Assembly: GCF_000184705.1 (NCBI RefSeq)
Contig: NC_014831.1
Coordinates: 1,798,001 to 1,862,000 of the forward strand
DNA from: Thermaerobacter marianensis DSM 12885
GTDB lineage: Bacteria; Bacillota; Sulfobacillia; Thermaerobacterales; Thermaerobacteraceae
Direction of reading: 5' to 3'
Length of the DNA: 64,000 bases
Below the pieces are notes generated by a model. The model was not told the origin of the DNA, ran no database searches, and worked only from the letters and a program-made list of their open reading frames with translations. The position numbers and the translations under genes are program-made. The first letter of the stretch is position 1. The number at the start of each line of letters is the position of its first letter. This document shows, one piece after another, positions 8,940 through 17,960 of the stretch.

Positions 8940-9881
8940 TCAGGTCTGTGGGGAGGGGCCGCAGACGCGATCCCCCGTGTTGAAGAAACGGCCATCGGCA
9001 AACATCACCGGCAGGCCCGCCCCCAAGAAGAAGCTCTCATGGTCCTGGACGTGAAAGTGAAGATGGGGTTCGGTCGAGTGGCCCGAGTTGCCGCAGCGGC
9101 CAATAACCTGCCCCCGGCGCACGAGATCGCCTGCTCGCACACGAAGGCTGCCGCGCTGCAGGTGCGCCAGCAAGCTGTACTCCCGTGGCCCGTGGCGGAT
9201 GAGCACGTAGTTGCCCCGGGCGTCGCGCGCCAGGGGGTCCAGCATGCCCGTGCCGGGATGGGGGAAGTCCCGTTCACCGTCGCGTATGCTCACCACCTCC
9301 CCGTCTTTCGGTGCCAGGACCTCGCGCCCGAAACAGTAATAGTCTTCGAGACGCTTGCCGTCACCACGACAACTTCGACCCCGGTCGTCCGTGATGATGA
9401 AATCGTACGCGTACCGCTGGTTCGGCACATCCCAGGAGTGGGACGTCTCCGGGGTGAGACCGCCGCGGGCAACCGTCCATGTGCCGGTGAAGGGTGGCGT
9501 GTAGCCCGCCACGGCGGATCGCTCGGGCGAAGCGGCCCACCGGGCCATGCGCGATCCAGCCAGCACCTGCCCCGCCGTCATGAGCAGCGCCTGGACGAGG
9601 ATCCAGGGATTGAGGAGTACCAACAGGCTTGACGCGTAGTAGGTCAGCACACGGCGCAGGGTGATCCGAGGCAAGGTCCGCGGTCGATCGCGGTTCCATC
9701 GGAGCAACCGGACGATGCCCGTCACGACCTGCATGCCGAGCTCCACGGCTTTGATGAGAAACGCGAAGTAGAAGAGGGCAAACCATCGGAAGGCTGGGAT
9801 CCAGTGGTCCAACAGGGACAGCAGGCCCAGCCAGCCCAGTCCGGTGAGCCGCGATCGTGCGCGACGGCGACGCGTGGCCAA
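8940..9881 (-). CDS. M23-family (LytM-type) metallopeptidase with N-terminal membrane anchors
   Basis: The N-terminal half holds hydrophobic helices (RWFALFYFAFLIKAVELGM and SLLVLLNPWILVQALLMTAG). The C-terminal half is a peptidase M23 domain with QRYAYDFIITD carrying the zinc-binding Asp, GNYVLIRHGPREYSLLAHLQ and the final HLHFHVQDH motif carrying the HxH ligand and active-site His. Such enzymes cut peptidoglycan cross-bridges or serve as envelope-associated factors. The start chosen is TTG 9881 with AAGGGGGG seven bases upstream; ATG 9950 and a frame reaching 10046 are alternatives. It converges with the glycosyltransferase gene; the 91-base gap has a GC-rich inverted repeat. Confidence 0.83.
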   Translation of the reverse strand: MATRRRRARSRLTGLGWLGLLSLLDHWIPAFRWFALFYFAFLIKAVELGMQVVTGIVRLLRWNRDRPRTLPRITLRRVLTYYASSLLVLLNPWILVQALLMTAGQVLAGSRMARWAASPERSAVAGYTPPFTGTWTVARGGLTPETSHSWDVPNQRYAYDFIITDDRGRSCRGDGKRLEDYYCFGREVLAPKDGEVVSIRDGERDFPHPGTGMLDPLARDARGNYVLIRHGPREYSLLAHLQRGSLRVRAGDLVRRGQVIGRCGNSGHSTEPHLHFHVQDHESFFLGAGLPVMFADGRFFNTGDRVCGPSPQT

Positions 9882-10101
9882 CGTAGTGCCCCCCTTGCTC
9901 CATGGGGCGTTGGTTTCGTGGCCGCTGCATGCGACGTTTTCGGATGTCATACCCGCCCCACGCCGACTTTCCTTCCGAACCTCCTCCTCGCGGTAGAAGC
10001 TTCCTCCTCGCGGTCGAACCCGAGAGGGCGTCGATGTGGCCTCCATGGTCGGCAGGCGCGTAGCCGGCCATCGCGCAGGATGTCAGGGCTCGCCCCCGCC
10101 T

Positions 10102-10117
10102 TGTGACCCCTGTCACC
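10102..10117. promoter_or_regulatory. Crp/Fnr-type palindrome, site B
   Basis: TGTGA-CCCCTG-TCACC lies 76 bases upstream of the Mrp/ApbC start at 10193, in the spacer between it and the divergent peptidase gene. It has the same half-sites as the site at 4827. Confidence 0.65.
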
Positions 10118-10192
10118 GACAACCGCCACCCGCCGGGGTTACCGTGCAAGTAGGAGTGCCACCGTCTGCTCACAACGGGAGGAACCCGGCCG

Positions 10193-11314
10193 ATGAACAA
10201 GCGCGACGTGCTGCAGCAAGTGGCCCGGGTGCGCCTGGACGACGGCAGCCACCCCCTGGCGGACGGCCGCGTCCAGGACGTGCTGGTGGAGATGCACGGC
10301 AACCGCGCCCACGTGGCCATCCTGGTCGACGAGACGTGGGACGGTGGCTCGCCGCCGCCGGAGGTCCAGGATCGTCTCCGCGAGGCCGTCCTGGCCATGC
10401 CAGGCGTGGCCTCCGTGCGCGTCGTGCCCCGGCCGCGGCCCAAGGGCCGGGGCGTCACGGTCCCCGGGGCCGCGCCGCCGGGGCCCGCCGCGGGCGCGCG
10501 GGGCGGGCCGGCGGCCCGGTTGCCGGAAGGTCTCGAGGGAGCCCGCTTCGTCGCCGTGGCCAGCGGCAAAGGCGGCGTCGGCAAGTCCAGCGTCAGCGTC
10601 AACCTGGCCGTCGCGCTGGCACGGCGCGGGCTCCGGGTGGCAATCCTGGACTGCGACATCTACGGCTTCAGCGTGCCGGCGCTGATCGGCCTCGAGCGGC
10701 CACCGGCCCTGGACGCCGACGGCAAGGTCATCCCCGGCCACGGCCACGGCGTCGACGTGATGTCCATGGACTTCTTCGTCCAGAACAACAGCCCCGTGGC
10801 GTGGCGCGGCCCCATGCTGGGCAAGGCCCTGCGCCAGTTTCTCTACGACACCGCCTGGAACCATCCGGACGTGGTGGTGCTGGACCTGCCGCCGGGGACG
10901 GGCGACGTGGCCCTGGACGTCCAGCAGCAGTTCCCGCCTATGGACGTGCTGATCGTGACCACGCCCGATCCCTTCGCCGCCCGGGTGGCGGAGCGGGCCG
11001 GCTCCATGGCCAAGAAGATGGGGCACCGGGTGATGGGCGTGGTGGAGAACATGGCGTACCGCGAGTGCAGCGGGTGCGGCCGGCAGGAGTACCTGCTGGG
11101 GCGGGGCGGCGGCGACGCCGTGGCGGCGGCCCTGGGCACGCAGGTCCTGGCGCGCATCCCCATGGAACCCCCGCCGCCGGGCCTGCGCACCGACGGGCTG
11201 TTCCCGCCTGCGTCGGGCGCCGGCCGCGCCTACGAGGAACTGGCCGACGCGGTAACGACCCGGATGGGGTTGAACCGGCCAGCCGCGGCGCATCCCGCCG
11301 GGCGTCCCCGTTGA
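10193..11314 (+). CDS. apbC: Mrp/NBP35-type Fe-S carrier ATPase (ApbC) with DUF59-like N-terminus
   Basis: The 373-residue protein begins with a MIP18-like domain (about 1-80), then a Pro/Ala-rich linker and a P-loop ATPase domain. The Walker A is the deviant form GKGGVGKSS (about 124-132) and the switch region contains DCDIYGFSVP. A CxxC pair, C292 and C295 in ECSGCGRQEY, would bind the bridging Fe-S cluster. Mrp proteins act as cytosolic Fe-S scaffolds or carriers. The start is ATG 10193 after GGGAGGAACC. A Crp-type palindrome upstream suggests the gene is induced with the nitrite-reduction island, perhaps to supply clusters for redox enzymes or repair after NO damage; that is inference. 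Confidence 0.93.
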   Translation: MNKRDVLQQVARVRLDDGSHPLADGRVQDVLVEMHGNRAHVAILVDETWDGGSPPPEVQDRLREAVLAMPGVASVRVVPRPRPKGRGVTVPGAAPPGPAAGARGGPAARLPEGLEGARFVAVASGKGGVGKSSVSVNLAVALARRGLRVAILDCDIYGFSVPALIGLERPPALDADGKVIPGHGHGVDVMSMDFFVQNNSPVAWRGPMLGKALRQFLYDTAWNHPDVVVLDLPPGTGDVALDVQQQFPPMDVLIVTTPDPFAARVAERAGSMAKKMGHRVMGVVENMAYRECSGCGRQEYLLGRGGGDAVAAALGTQVLARIPMEPPPPGLRTDGLFPPASGAGRAYEELADAVTTRMGLNRPAAAHPAGRPR

Positions 11315-11762
11315 CGGCCCGTCTACGGCTCGGGCCGCGCCCCGTCCCGTCCACGGCTGGGGTCGGGCAGAGGACAGCCGGCCGGTCCACGGGGCGCGTG
11401 GCGCATCCCCGCTGACCAGTTCCCGGTGAGGCCGAAACTCATCGCCCGGTTCGTGGAACGTACGCGGGCGATCGTGGCGAGAGCTGGCGGGAGCATCGAT
11501 GCTGTATTGCAGGAGTTCGTCCCCGTGGCAGTCATCCAAGAGCTTGGCCGTCAACGACGGCGATAGGCCTACGAGGTGGTCGGAAGTTGGCTCGTCTACG
11601 ATCTCGCCCCTCTGCTTGCACATGCCCGGCCCATTGCGTTGCGAAACGCACTTCTGGACATCCTGCGCAACCCTCATGTCACAAAATTTCTTTGCGGTAG
11701 AAACGCCCACACAGTTGCTCCGTCGGTTTGTGAATTGACTTGGCCCCCCGTGGAACTGCGAC

Positions 11763-11787
11763 GGCGCCGGCCTGGATGGCCGGCGCC
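11763..11787. terminator. GC hairpin downstream of multicopper oxidase
   Basis: Perfect 10-base arms GGCGCCGGCC / GGCCGGCGCC with a five-base loop lie about 80 bases beyond the stop of the minus-strand oxidase gene. The space 11315-11762 holds no convincing gene; one short open stretch (about 11429-11566, RPKLIARFVERTRAIVARAG) looks protein-like but matches no family I recognise. Confidence 0.5.
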
Positions 11788-11868
11788 GCGGTTCATCAAA
11801 AGGCGACAAGGCAAGTTTCAGAATCCGGTCCTCGGAATCCGGTCTGCACCACCCTGGTCCGGATCACC

Positions 11869-12927
11869 CTACGGCTCCACCTGCAGCACCTGGATCAGGC
11901 CCATCATGTTGCCCTGGGCGTCCTCCACGTGGGAGATCACGTGGCAGTGCCATACCCACGTGCCCGGACGGTCGAAGCTCACCAGCACGTCGTAGGTGTC
12001 ACCCGGCATCAGATCCAGCGTGTTGGCCTTCATGGGCCGGGGCAGTGGCTGCCCGTCCTTGGCGATGATGGTGAATTCTGCCCCGTGCAGGTGCATCGGG
12101 TGCACCTGGTCGCCGACGTTCATCAGGCGGAAGCGCGCCGTCTCGCCGGCCTTGAGCTTGATGGGCACCGTATGCGGGAACGACTTGCCGTTGATGACGA
12201 AGCCCAACCGGCCGTCGGCGATCATCAGGCTGTAGTCTTTGTCGTACTTCCAGGGCTCGGGGTCCTTGGGCTCCACGATGAACGTGCCGTAGAGGCCGAG
12301 CCCCTTCTGCTTCATCGTGTTGAAGTGGGTGTGGTACATGTGCGTCCCCGCCGGTTCGGCCACAAACTCGTAGACGAACTCACCACCGGGCGGGATGGGG
12401 TCCTGGGTCACCATGGGCACGCCGTCCATCTTGTTGGGGACGGCGAGGCCGTGCCAGTGGACCGCCGTGGGTTCGGGGAGCCGGTTCTTCACGATGATCC
12501 GCACCCGGTCGCCTTCCTTCACCCGGATCTGCGGCCCGGGCACGGTCCCGTTGAAGGTCCAGGCTTCGTACTCCTTTTCCCCCACCGACCACTTGACGGG
12601 AAGGGCCGTCAGCTCGAAGACCTTCACGCCGTCCTCCACCCGGTATTCGGCCAGCTGCTGGCCTTCGGGGAGGGTCTGCTGCCCCTCCGCGCCCGTCCCC
12701 GCCGGGTAGATCGTGTACTCCGCGGCCGCCTCCGTTCCGCTGCGACCGCCGGCGCTTCCCGCGTCGGACGAACCGGCCCCCGCGGCGGGCGCCGCGTCCG
12801 TACCGCCCGACCCTGATGCGCCAGCCATCGGATAGAATGCCCACAGCAGGAGTCCCAAGGCCACCGCGCCGGCCAGCACCCACCAGCCCTTGCCCCTGCG
12901 CTTGGCTTCCGTGTTGCCCACCGTCAT
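11869..12927 (-). CDS. Two-domain multicopper oxidase (laccase-like), membrane-anchored
   Basis: The 352-residue protein has an N-terminal anchor helix (WWVLAGAVALGLLLWAFYP), a Gly/Ala-rich linker and two cupredoxin domains. All four copper motifs are visible: HWHG (H157, H159), MYHTHF (H199, H201), HPMHLHG (H276, H279, H281) and HCHVISH (H327, C328, H329, H333), with M341 as possible axial ligand. The full type 1 and trinuclear set argues for an O2-reducing oxidase rather than a nitrite reductase. ATG 12927 follows AGGAGG. The gene lies two genes downstream of NirK on the same strand, so it may share periplasmic-side copper supply; its substrate is unknown. Confidence 0.9.
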   Translation of the reverse strand: MTVGNTEAKRRGKGWWVLAGAVALGLLLWAFYPMAGASGSGGTDAAPAAGAGSSDAGSAGGRSGTEAAAEYTIYPAGTGAEGQQTLPEGQQLAEYRVEDGVKVFELTALPVKWSVGEKEYEAWTFNGTVPGPQIRVKEGDRVRIIVKNRLPEPTAVHWHGLAVPNKMDGVPMVTQDPIPPGGEFVYEFVAEPAGTHMYHTHFNTMKQKGLGLYGTFIVEPKDPEPWKYDKDYSLMIADGRLGFVINGKSFPHTVPIKLKAGETARFRLMNVGDQVHPMHLHGAEFTIIAKDGQPLPRPMKANTLDLMPGDTYDVLVSFDRPGTWVWHCHVISHVEDAQGNMMGLIQVLQVEP

Positions 12928-13193
12928 GGTGCAGCGCACCTCCTGTTGCCGTCTGAAGCCATGGTGGCAGGGCAACCTGAAGGGTGCTTTAGGAACCGCT
13001 GAGCGCCGGCTGAAAAATCGGGACCCCGGTGCAACAACGACACCGCGGCAACGGCGCAATCCTCCCCAGACGCCCGCGGCGCTCCAGTGGACCGCGTCCC
13101 CGGCCCTCCTGCCCACCCCGTGCGCGGCAGCGGCTGGCCCCGGGCGCGGCCGGGCGGCCGGAGCCAGGAAGGAGGGGGCCGGCGGACGGCCGG

Positions 13194-14360
13194 CTACGTG
13201 GCCACTCCCGGGCCGGCATCCCCCCACCGGGCGGAACGGGCTGCGCGCCCCGACCCGTCAGGTTCGTAGGCGCAAGTCGGCTCTTCGGCCAGGGGGTCTC
13301 CGGTCATGGCGTAGGCCCGGGCCCGTGATCCGCCACACAGTGCTTTGAACGGGCAGCGGCCACACTTCCCCTTGAGCTGGGCCGGGTCGCGCAGTGCACG
13401 GAAGAGCGGGCTCTCCCGGTAGGTCCGGGCCAGCGGCGCCATCCGGACGTTGCCCGCCGCCAGGGGCAGGAACCCGCTGGGGTATACGGCCCCGGTGTGA
13501 GAGACAAAACAGAAGCTCTTGCCGTCGCCGATGGCGGGCCGCAGCGGCCGGCCGTGCTGGACCAGCACCCGCCGGTAGGCCGGTGCTTCCGTGGTCTTGA
13601 TGGCGAAGGGGACCCGGCCCTCCAAGTCCGCCAGCCAGTGGTAGACCGCCTCGTGCTCGGCGGCGGTAAGGGGCTTCAGGGCCGCCCCCCGGCCCGTGGG
13701 AACCAGGAAGAACACGCTCCACCTCCCCGCGCCCAGATCCGCCACCAGGCGCGCGATGCGATCGAGACGACGCCAGTTGAGCCGCGTCACCGTAGTGTTG
13801 ATCTGCAGCCGCAGGCCGGCTTGCCGCACCGCGCGGGCCGCGGCCAGGGTGCGCGCGAAGGAGCCGGTCCAGCCGCGGAAGGCGTCGTGGAGGGCGGGTT
13901 CGTCCCCGTCGAGACTCAGGGCCACCGCCTCGGCGCCGGCGGCCGCCATGGCGCGGATGCGGTCGGCCGTCAGCAGCGGCGTGGCACTGGGGGTCACCGA
14001 GGGGTGCAGGCCCCGGTCCGCTGCGTGCCGGATCAGGTCCATCAGGTCGGGGCGTTTCAGCGGATCGCCGCCGGTGAAGACGAACAGGCGCGTGCCCATG
14101 TCCGCCGCCTCGTCGATCAGCCGGTGCGCTTCCTCAGTGCGCAGTTCCAGGGGGTGGCGGTCCGGCTGGGCCGAGGCCCGGCAGTGGGCACACACCAGGT
14201 CGCAGGCGCGGGTCGTCTCCCAGATCAGGATGACCGGCGCGCGGTCGAAGTCGCTCAAGGGCCGGTGGCGCGGTGCGGAGCGGGGCGAGGAATCGTCATG
14301 GGCCGGTCCCGGGTCATGGGCCGGTGCCGGCGCGGGGGCCGATACGGCTCCGTCCGTCAT
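13194..14360 (-). CDS. Radical SAM/SPASM protein (NirJ/AhbD-related)
   Basis: The 388-residue protein has the radical SAM cluster motif CDLVCAHC, the glycine-rich FTGGDPLKRPDLM, and a SPASM-like C-terminal domain with CFVSHTGAVYPSG, CGRCPFKALCGGSRARA and a final Cys in EEPTCAY, enough to bind extra Fe-S clusters. Proteins of this type are related to the haem-modifying enzymes NirJ and AhbC/AhbD and to peptide-modifying enzymes. The start is ATG 14360 with GGAGGTGCC upstream; the frame extends to 14375. It lies between the multicopper oxidase and nirK on the same strand. A role in haem or d1-like cofactor synthesis is possible, but the nitrite reductase here is the copper type, so the substrate is open. 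Confidence 0.88.
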   Translation of the reverse strand: MTDGAVSAPAPAPAHDPGPAHDDSSPRSAPRHRPLSDFDRAPVILIWETTRACDLVCAHCRASAQPDRHPLELRTEEAHRLIDEAADMGTRLFVFTGGDPLKRPDLMDLIRHAADRGLHPSVTPSATPLLTADRIRAMAAAGAEAVALSLDGDEPALHDAFRGWTGSFARTLAAARAVRQAGLRLQINTTVTRLNWRRLDRIARLVADLGAGRWSVFFLVPTGRGAALKPLTAAEHEAVYHWLADLEGRVPFAIKTTEAPAYRRVLVQHGRPLRPAIGDGKSFCFVSHTGAVYPSGFLPLAAGNVRMAPLARTYRESPLFRALRDPAQLKGKCGRCPFKALCGGSRARAYAMTGDPLAEEPTCAYEPDGSGRAARSARWGDAGPGVAT

Positions 14361-14593
14361 GCGGGGCACCTCCATTCACCGTCGACACAACGTCCCAGCG
14401 GGAACGAGGGGAAAGGTCCGGCGGGCCCGGCCCGGGGGGCCGGCCGCAACCCAGAACGCCGGCGGACGCCCGCAAGCGAGCCGCCGGGCAAAGGGCGATC
14501 CGGCGGCTTCCCGCCGCCGGATCGCCTCCACTGAAACCACCGGGTTCCCGCTGCGTCTCGACTGCGTCAGACTGCTTCGGCCCGTAGGGGCGC

Positions 14594-15730
14594 TCAGTGT
14601 GCGCCAGCGTCCACCTGCGGAGCGTCGAAGACTTCCGGGTTCGGCTCGCCCTCGACCACGATCTGGGCGATGGCCCCCTTGTCGATGGACCGGCTGATGG
14701 AGTGGTCCACCAGGGTGTAGGTGCCCGGCACGTCCACCGTGAACTCCACCCACGCCGCCCCGCCCGCGGGGATCAGCGCGGTCTGCACGTTGTGGACCGC
14801 TTCCGTGGCGCCCTGGTCGTGGACCGCGTCGAACACCTCGCCGATCACGTGGAAGCTGGAGACCAGGTTGGGGCCGCCGTTGCCGACGAAGATCCGGATC
14901 CGGTCGCCGACCTTGGCCTTCATCGCCCGCTCGCCGGTCCAGTAGGCGGCGGCGCCGTTGAAGACCACGAAGTTGGGCCGCTCATCCAGCAGGGCGTCAT
15001 AGTCGTAACCCGCGTGCCCCTTCTCGCCCCTCTTCAGGTTCGTGTAGAACTCGCCCTGGACGATGTAGAACTCCTTGTCCACCGGCGGCAAGCCGCCTTC
15101 AGGCTCCACCAAGATCAGGCCGTACATCCCGTTGGCGATGTGGCTCGGGATGTGGGGCGACGCGCAGTGGTAGATGTACAGGCCGGGGTTCAACGCCTTC
15201 CAGGTGAAGACCTTCTCCTCGCCCGGCTTGACCTGGGTCGCCACGGCGCCGCCACCGGGGCCGTTGACCGCGTGCAGGTCGATGGAGTGGATCTGGCCGC
15301 TCTTGGGCGAGTTCTTCAGGTGGAGTTCCACCGTGTCGCCGACGCGCACCCGGAGCATGGGCCCCGGCACCTGGCCGTTGAAGGTCCAGTAGGTGTAGGT
15401 GGTGCCGTCGTCCAGCTTGCCGTCCAGCTCCACGGTCTCCAGGTCGATGCGGACCGTCTGGGGCGGCCGCTGGCCCACCGGCTCCGGCACCGCCGTCGGG
15501 TCGGCCGCCACCACCTTGGCGCCGGCCCGGGCCGGTTCGACCTGCTGGGCCTGCTCCGTGCCCGATCCGGACGAACCCGGCTGGGCAGCGTCGCCCTGGC
15601 CCGCGGCGGTGCTGCCGCAGGCGGTCACCGCCACCATGCTCAGCCCCAGCAGCAGCGCCACCCGTCCGCGGGTGCGCCGCCCTCGGCTCATTCCGCGGCC
15701 CTTCTTCAGGCCGCGCATCGGACCCATCAT
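14594..15730 (-). CDS. nirK: Copper-containing nitrite reductase NirK, AniA type, lipoprotein
   Basis: NirK reduces nitrite to nitric oxide outside the membrane. The 378-residue protein has a lipoprotein signal with lipobox VTAC (Cys38), then two cupredoxin domains. Type 1 copper ligands are H148, C189, H197 and M202; type 2 ligands are H153, H188 and H343; catalytic residues are D151 and H294. As I recall the numbering of Neisseria AniA, each residue is shifted by exactly 14, which supports a complete active site. Motifs such as NGMYGLILVEP and SSFHVIGEVF are of the AniA class. Start ATG 15730 follows GGGAGGAACC. Lipid anchoring suits a Gram-positive cell surface. No nitric oxide reductase is visible in the window. 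The 362 bases upstream to 16092 hold no clear operator. Confidence 0.95.
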   Translation of the reverse strand: MMGPMRGLKKGRGMSRGRRTRGRVALLLGLSMVAVTACGSTAAGQGDAAQPGSSGSGTEQAQQVEPARAGAKVVAADPTAVPEPVGQRPPQTVRIDLETVELDGKLDDGTTYTYWTFNGQVPGPMLRVRVGDTVELHLKNSPKSGQIHSIDLHAVNGPGGGAVATQVKPGEEKVFTWKALNPGLYIYHCASPHIPSHIANGMYGLILVEPEGGLPPVDKEFYIVQGEFYTNLKRGEKGHAGYDYDALLDERPNFVVFNGAAAYWTGERAMKAKVGDRIRIFVGNGGPNLVSSFHVIGEVFDAVHDQGATEAVHNVQTALIPAGGAAWVEFTVDVPGTYTLVDHSISRSIDKGAIAQIVVEGEPNPEVFDAPQVDAGAH

Positions 15731-16092
15731 TGGCGGTTCCTCCCTTGTCGGAAGTTGCACACCGCGCTGCCCGCACCGGCATCCCCGCCGCGGCCGGGCT
15801 CCGTTCGTTGGTGCGTTCCGTTCTTCGTTGAGCCCGGAACGCTGCGGTGCTCACTTCCGATGCTGGGGAAGGAACTTGAGTCTCGCCTGAGGCCGTCTTG
15901 AAGGGCTGCTGAGGATCGGGGCGGAAGCGGTCCAGTGGCACCCCATGGACGGGGTGATGGACGGGGCGCCGGTCAACCCCGCTGCATACTACCACCGTTC
16001 CGGACGGGATTTCAGCGGCTGCTACGGGCGGAGCCAGCGCGCCGCCGCGTGCACTGCCGATGGGGACGGGCAACAGGACCACCGGCCCGCCG

Positions 16093-16575
16093 CTACCGAA
16101 CGAGCTGCACCGCCAAGAACACCACGATCAGGGCGAGAAGGGCCGTCACCCGGGCCAGGCGGCCCGCGCTGCGCCGCATCCGCTCCGCATCGCCGCCGGC
16201 GCGCGCCGCTCGATCCGCCCCCGGTCCGGCTATGAAGTCGTGGATCAGGGTGAGCAGCATCATGACGAACACGGCGAGGAGCTTGGCGCCCATGACGCGA
16301 CCCCACGGCGTCTGAAAGAAGCTGCCGTCCAGCACGTTGCCCAGGGTGGCCCCGCGGGCCGCCATTTGCACGGCGCCGGTGACGACCAGGACGGCCAGGG
16401 CCGTCCACCCCACGACGCGGAACTGGCGCCCCACGTCGGTGAAGAGCCGGGCCCGCAAGTCCCGCGGATACCGCCGCGACGCCGGCACCAGCACCAGGCT
16501 GAGAAACAGGATGCCGCCGACCCACAGCATGGCGGCGACGATGTGGACGAAGACCACGATCTCGTACCCGGTCAT
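16093..16575 (-). CDS. CopD-like four-helix membrane protein
   Basis: The 160-residue protein has four helices, starting YEIVVFVHIVAAMLWVGGIL, then VVGWTALAVLVVTGAVQM, VMGAKLLAVFVMMLLTLIH and a final VTALLALIVVFLAVQLV. The first helix and the 'HIVAAMLWVGG' histidine motif are typical of the CopD / DUF4149-like family, with His residues that could bind haem or copper. ATG 16575 follows GGGAGGAACG. It is divergent from the hemerythrin gene with a perfect Crp-type palindrome between them, and upstream of nirK on the same strand. A role in copper delivery to NirK or in electron transfer is plausible but not shown. Confidence 0.82.
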   Translation of the reverse strand: MTGYEIVVFVHIVAAMLWVGGILFLSLVLVPASRRYPRDLRARLFTDVGRQFRVVGWTALAVLVVTGAVQMAARGATLGNVLDGSFFQTPWGRVMGAKLLAVFVMMLLTLIHDFIAGPGADRAARAGGDAERMRRSAGRLARVTALLALIVVFLAVQLVR

Positions 16576-16654
16576 GCCCGTTCCTCCCCGTCCCCCCGCG
16601 ACCGCCGCGGGCCGCACCTGCCGATGTCACCGTACCACGCCGGCCCAGCCGGGC

Positions 16655-16670
16655 TGTGACAGCTATCACA
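16655..16670. promoter_or_regulatory. Crp/Fnr-type palindrome, site C
   Basis: TGTGA-CAGCTA-TCACA is extended by flanking bases into nine-base perfect arms (GGGCTGTGA and TCACAGCCC). It lies between the divergent CopD-like gene (start 16575) and hemerythrin/DUF2249 gene (start 16738), so it could control both. Confidence 0.75.
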
Positions 16671-16737
16671 GCCCGGGCCGCCGGCGCACGGTATGCTGGC
16701 CTCGACCCTCGGGTCGAACGACGAAGGAGGGGTCAAA

Positions 16738-17505
16738 GTGACCGCACGGAACCGGGAGGTGGCCACGCGCATCCGTGCCCACCACGAAGTCATGGCCCAG
16801 GAGATGGACCGTCGCCTCGACGCGCTGGTGGCGGCCGTGCGCCGGGGCCATCCTTTCCGCCCGGCACTGGAGGACCTGGCCCGCTACGCCCGCGACGAGA
16901 TCCTGCCCCACGCCGCCGCCGAGGAGGAGACCCTGTACGCCGCCGCAGCCCAGCGGCCGGCGGGCCGCGCCCTGGTGGACGCCCTGACCGCCGAGCACGG
17001 CACGATCCGTAGCGCCCTCGAACGGCTCGGGCAGGCGGGCGACGCCCCGGAGGCCGTGGCCGCCGGCGCCGCGCTGACCGCTCTGTTCAAGAGCCACGCC
17101 GCCCAGGAGAACGACGCGCTCCTGCCCGTTCTTCTGGAGGAACCGGCTGCCGACCTGGCCGCGCTCCTGGAAGGCATCCACGAGCACCTCATGGGCGCCC
17201 CAGGGGAGACCCATGGCACGGCCGCGAACGGCGCCGGCGCGGAGGGCGCCGGGACTGCGCAGGGCCAGGGCACAGCGGAGCAAGCCCCGGAGCTGGACGT
17301 CCGCACCGTGCCGCCCTTCCAGCGCCACCAGCTGATCTTCGCCACCTTCCACGCCTTGGAGCCCGGCCAGGCCTTCATCCTGGTCAACGATCACGATCCC
17401 AAGCCGCTGTACTACCAGTTCGCCGCCGAGCACCCCGGTCAGTTCGAATGGGAATATCTCGAACAAGGTCCGGTGGCCTGGCGGGTGCGCATCGGCAAGG
17501 TTTGA
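16738..17505 (+). CDS. Hemerythrin-like domain fused to DUF2249
   Basis: The 255-residue protein has an N-terminal four-helix hemerythrin HHE domain with candidate di-iron ligands in [39 protein letters not shown] and [17 protein letters not shown] Gly/Ala linker leads to a DUF2249 domain starting [19 protein letters not shown] and ending [11 protein letters not shown]. Hemerythrin/DUF2249 fusions are common in denitrifiers and are proposed to sense or handle NO or O2. The start is GTG 16738 after AAGGAGG. It is followed after 16 bases by a ferredoxin, so the two probably form a unit driven from the Crp-type site at 16655. Confidence 0.9.
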   Translation: MTARNREVATRIRAHHEVMAQEMDRRLDALVAAVRRGHPFRPALEDLARYARDEILPHAAAEEETLYAAAAQRPAGRALVDALTAEHGTIRSALERLGQAGDAPEAVAAGAALTALFKSHAAQENDALLPVLLEEPAADLAALLEGIHEHLMGAPGETHGTAANGAGAEGAGTAQGQGTAEQAPELDVRTVPPFQRHQLIFATFHALEPGQAFILVNDHDPKPLYYQFAAEHPGQFEWEYLEQGPVAWRVRIGKV

Positions 17506-17521
17506 GGTGGAGGTGACCGTC

Positions 17522-17758
17522 GTGATCTATGTGATCTGCGAGCCCTGCATCGGGGTCAAGGACAAGTCCTGCCAGGAGGTCTGCCCCGTGGACTGCATCT
17601 ACGAGGGGGAGGACCAGCTCTACATCAACCCCGACGAGTGCATCGGCTGCAGCGCGTGCGCCGCGGTCTGTCCGGTGGAGGCCATCTACGACGAGGACGA
17701 GGTCCCCGAGCAGTGGAAGCACTACATCGAGAAGAATCGCAAGTTCTTTGAGCAGTAA
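17522..17758 (+). CDS. fdxA: 7Fe ferredoxin ([3Fe-4S][4Fe-4S])
   Basis: The 78-residue protein has the ligand pattern of Thermus/Bacillus-type seven-iron ferredoxins: [19 protein letters not shown] carries the first set, [17 protein letters not shown] the second, and the C-terminal extension [18 protein letters not shown] is characteristic of this class. The extra CxxC near the N-terminus is also usual for them. It would carry electrons at low potential. The start is GTG 17522 preceded by GGAGGTGACC. It is co-oriented with the hemerythrin/DUF2249 gene 16 bases upstream, and a strong hairpin follows about 50 bases after the stop. Confidence 0.94.
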   Translation: MIYVICEPCIGVKDKSCQEVCPVDCIYEGEDQLYINPDECIGCSACAAVCPVEAIYDEDEVPEQWKHYIEKNRKFFEQ

Positions 17759-17806
17759 GTAAGGCAAGGGCTTCGCGGGGTTTGAGTGGATGACTCTGCC
17801 GAAGAA

Positions 17807-17831
17807 GGGGGCTCCCTGCCCGGGAGCCCCC
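17807..17831. terminator. Terminator between convergent fdxA and crp-type gene
   Basis: Perfect 10-base arms GGGGGCTCCC / GGGAGCCCCC with loop TGCCC lie between two convergent genes and could stop transcription from both sides. The T-run is poor, so strength rests on the stem. Confidence 0.75.
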
Positions 17832-17960
17832 CGCCTTGTCCACCGTTCGATCCGACGATCCGCCAGGTCCCGCGGACCAGCATCGCCCCATGATGCCAGC
17901 AGCCGGAGGCGACCACCGCTCCATCAAAATGGCCGCCCGTCGCCGGACACCGCCCCCGCG

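Noticed and set aside
11429-11566. Protein-like stretch RPKLIARFVERTRAIVARAG ending at a TAG
   Set aside because: Possible gene fragment, but too short and unmatched to any family I recognise; not called.
14597-15901. Plus-strand open frame of 434 codons opposite nirK
   Set aside because: The minus strand encodes NirK with all copper ligands; the plus frame has His/Val-rich shadow composition.
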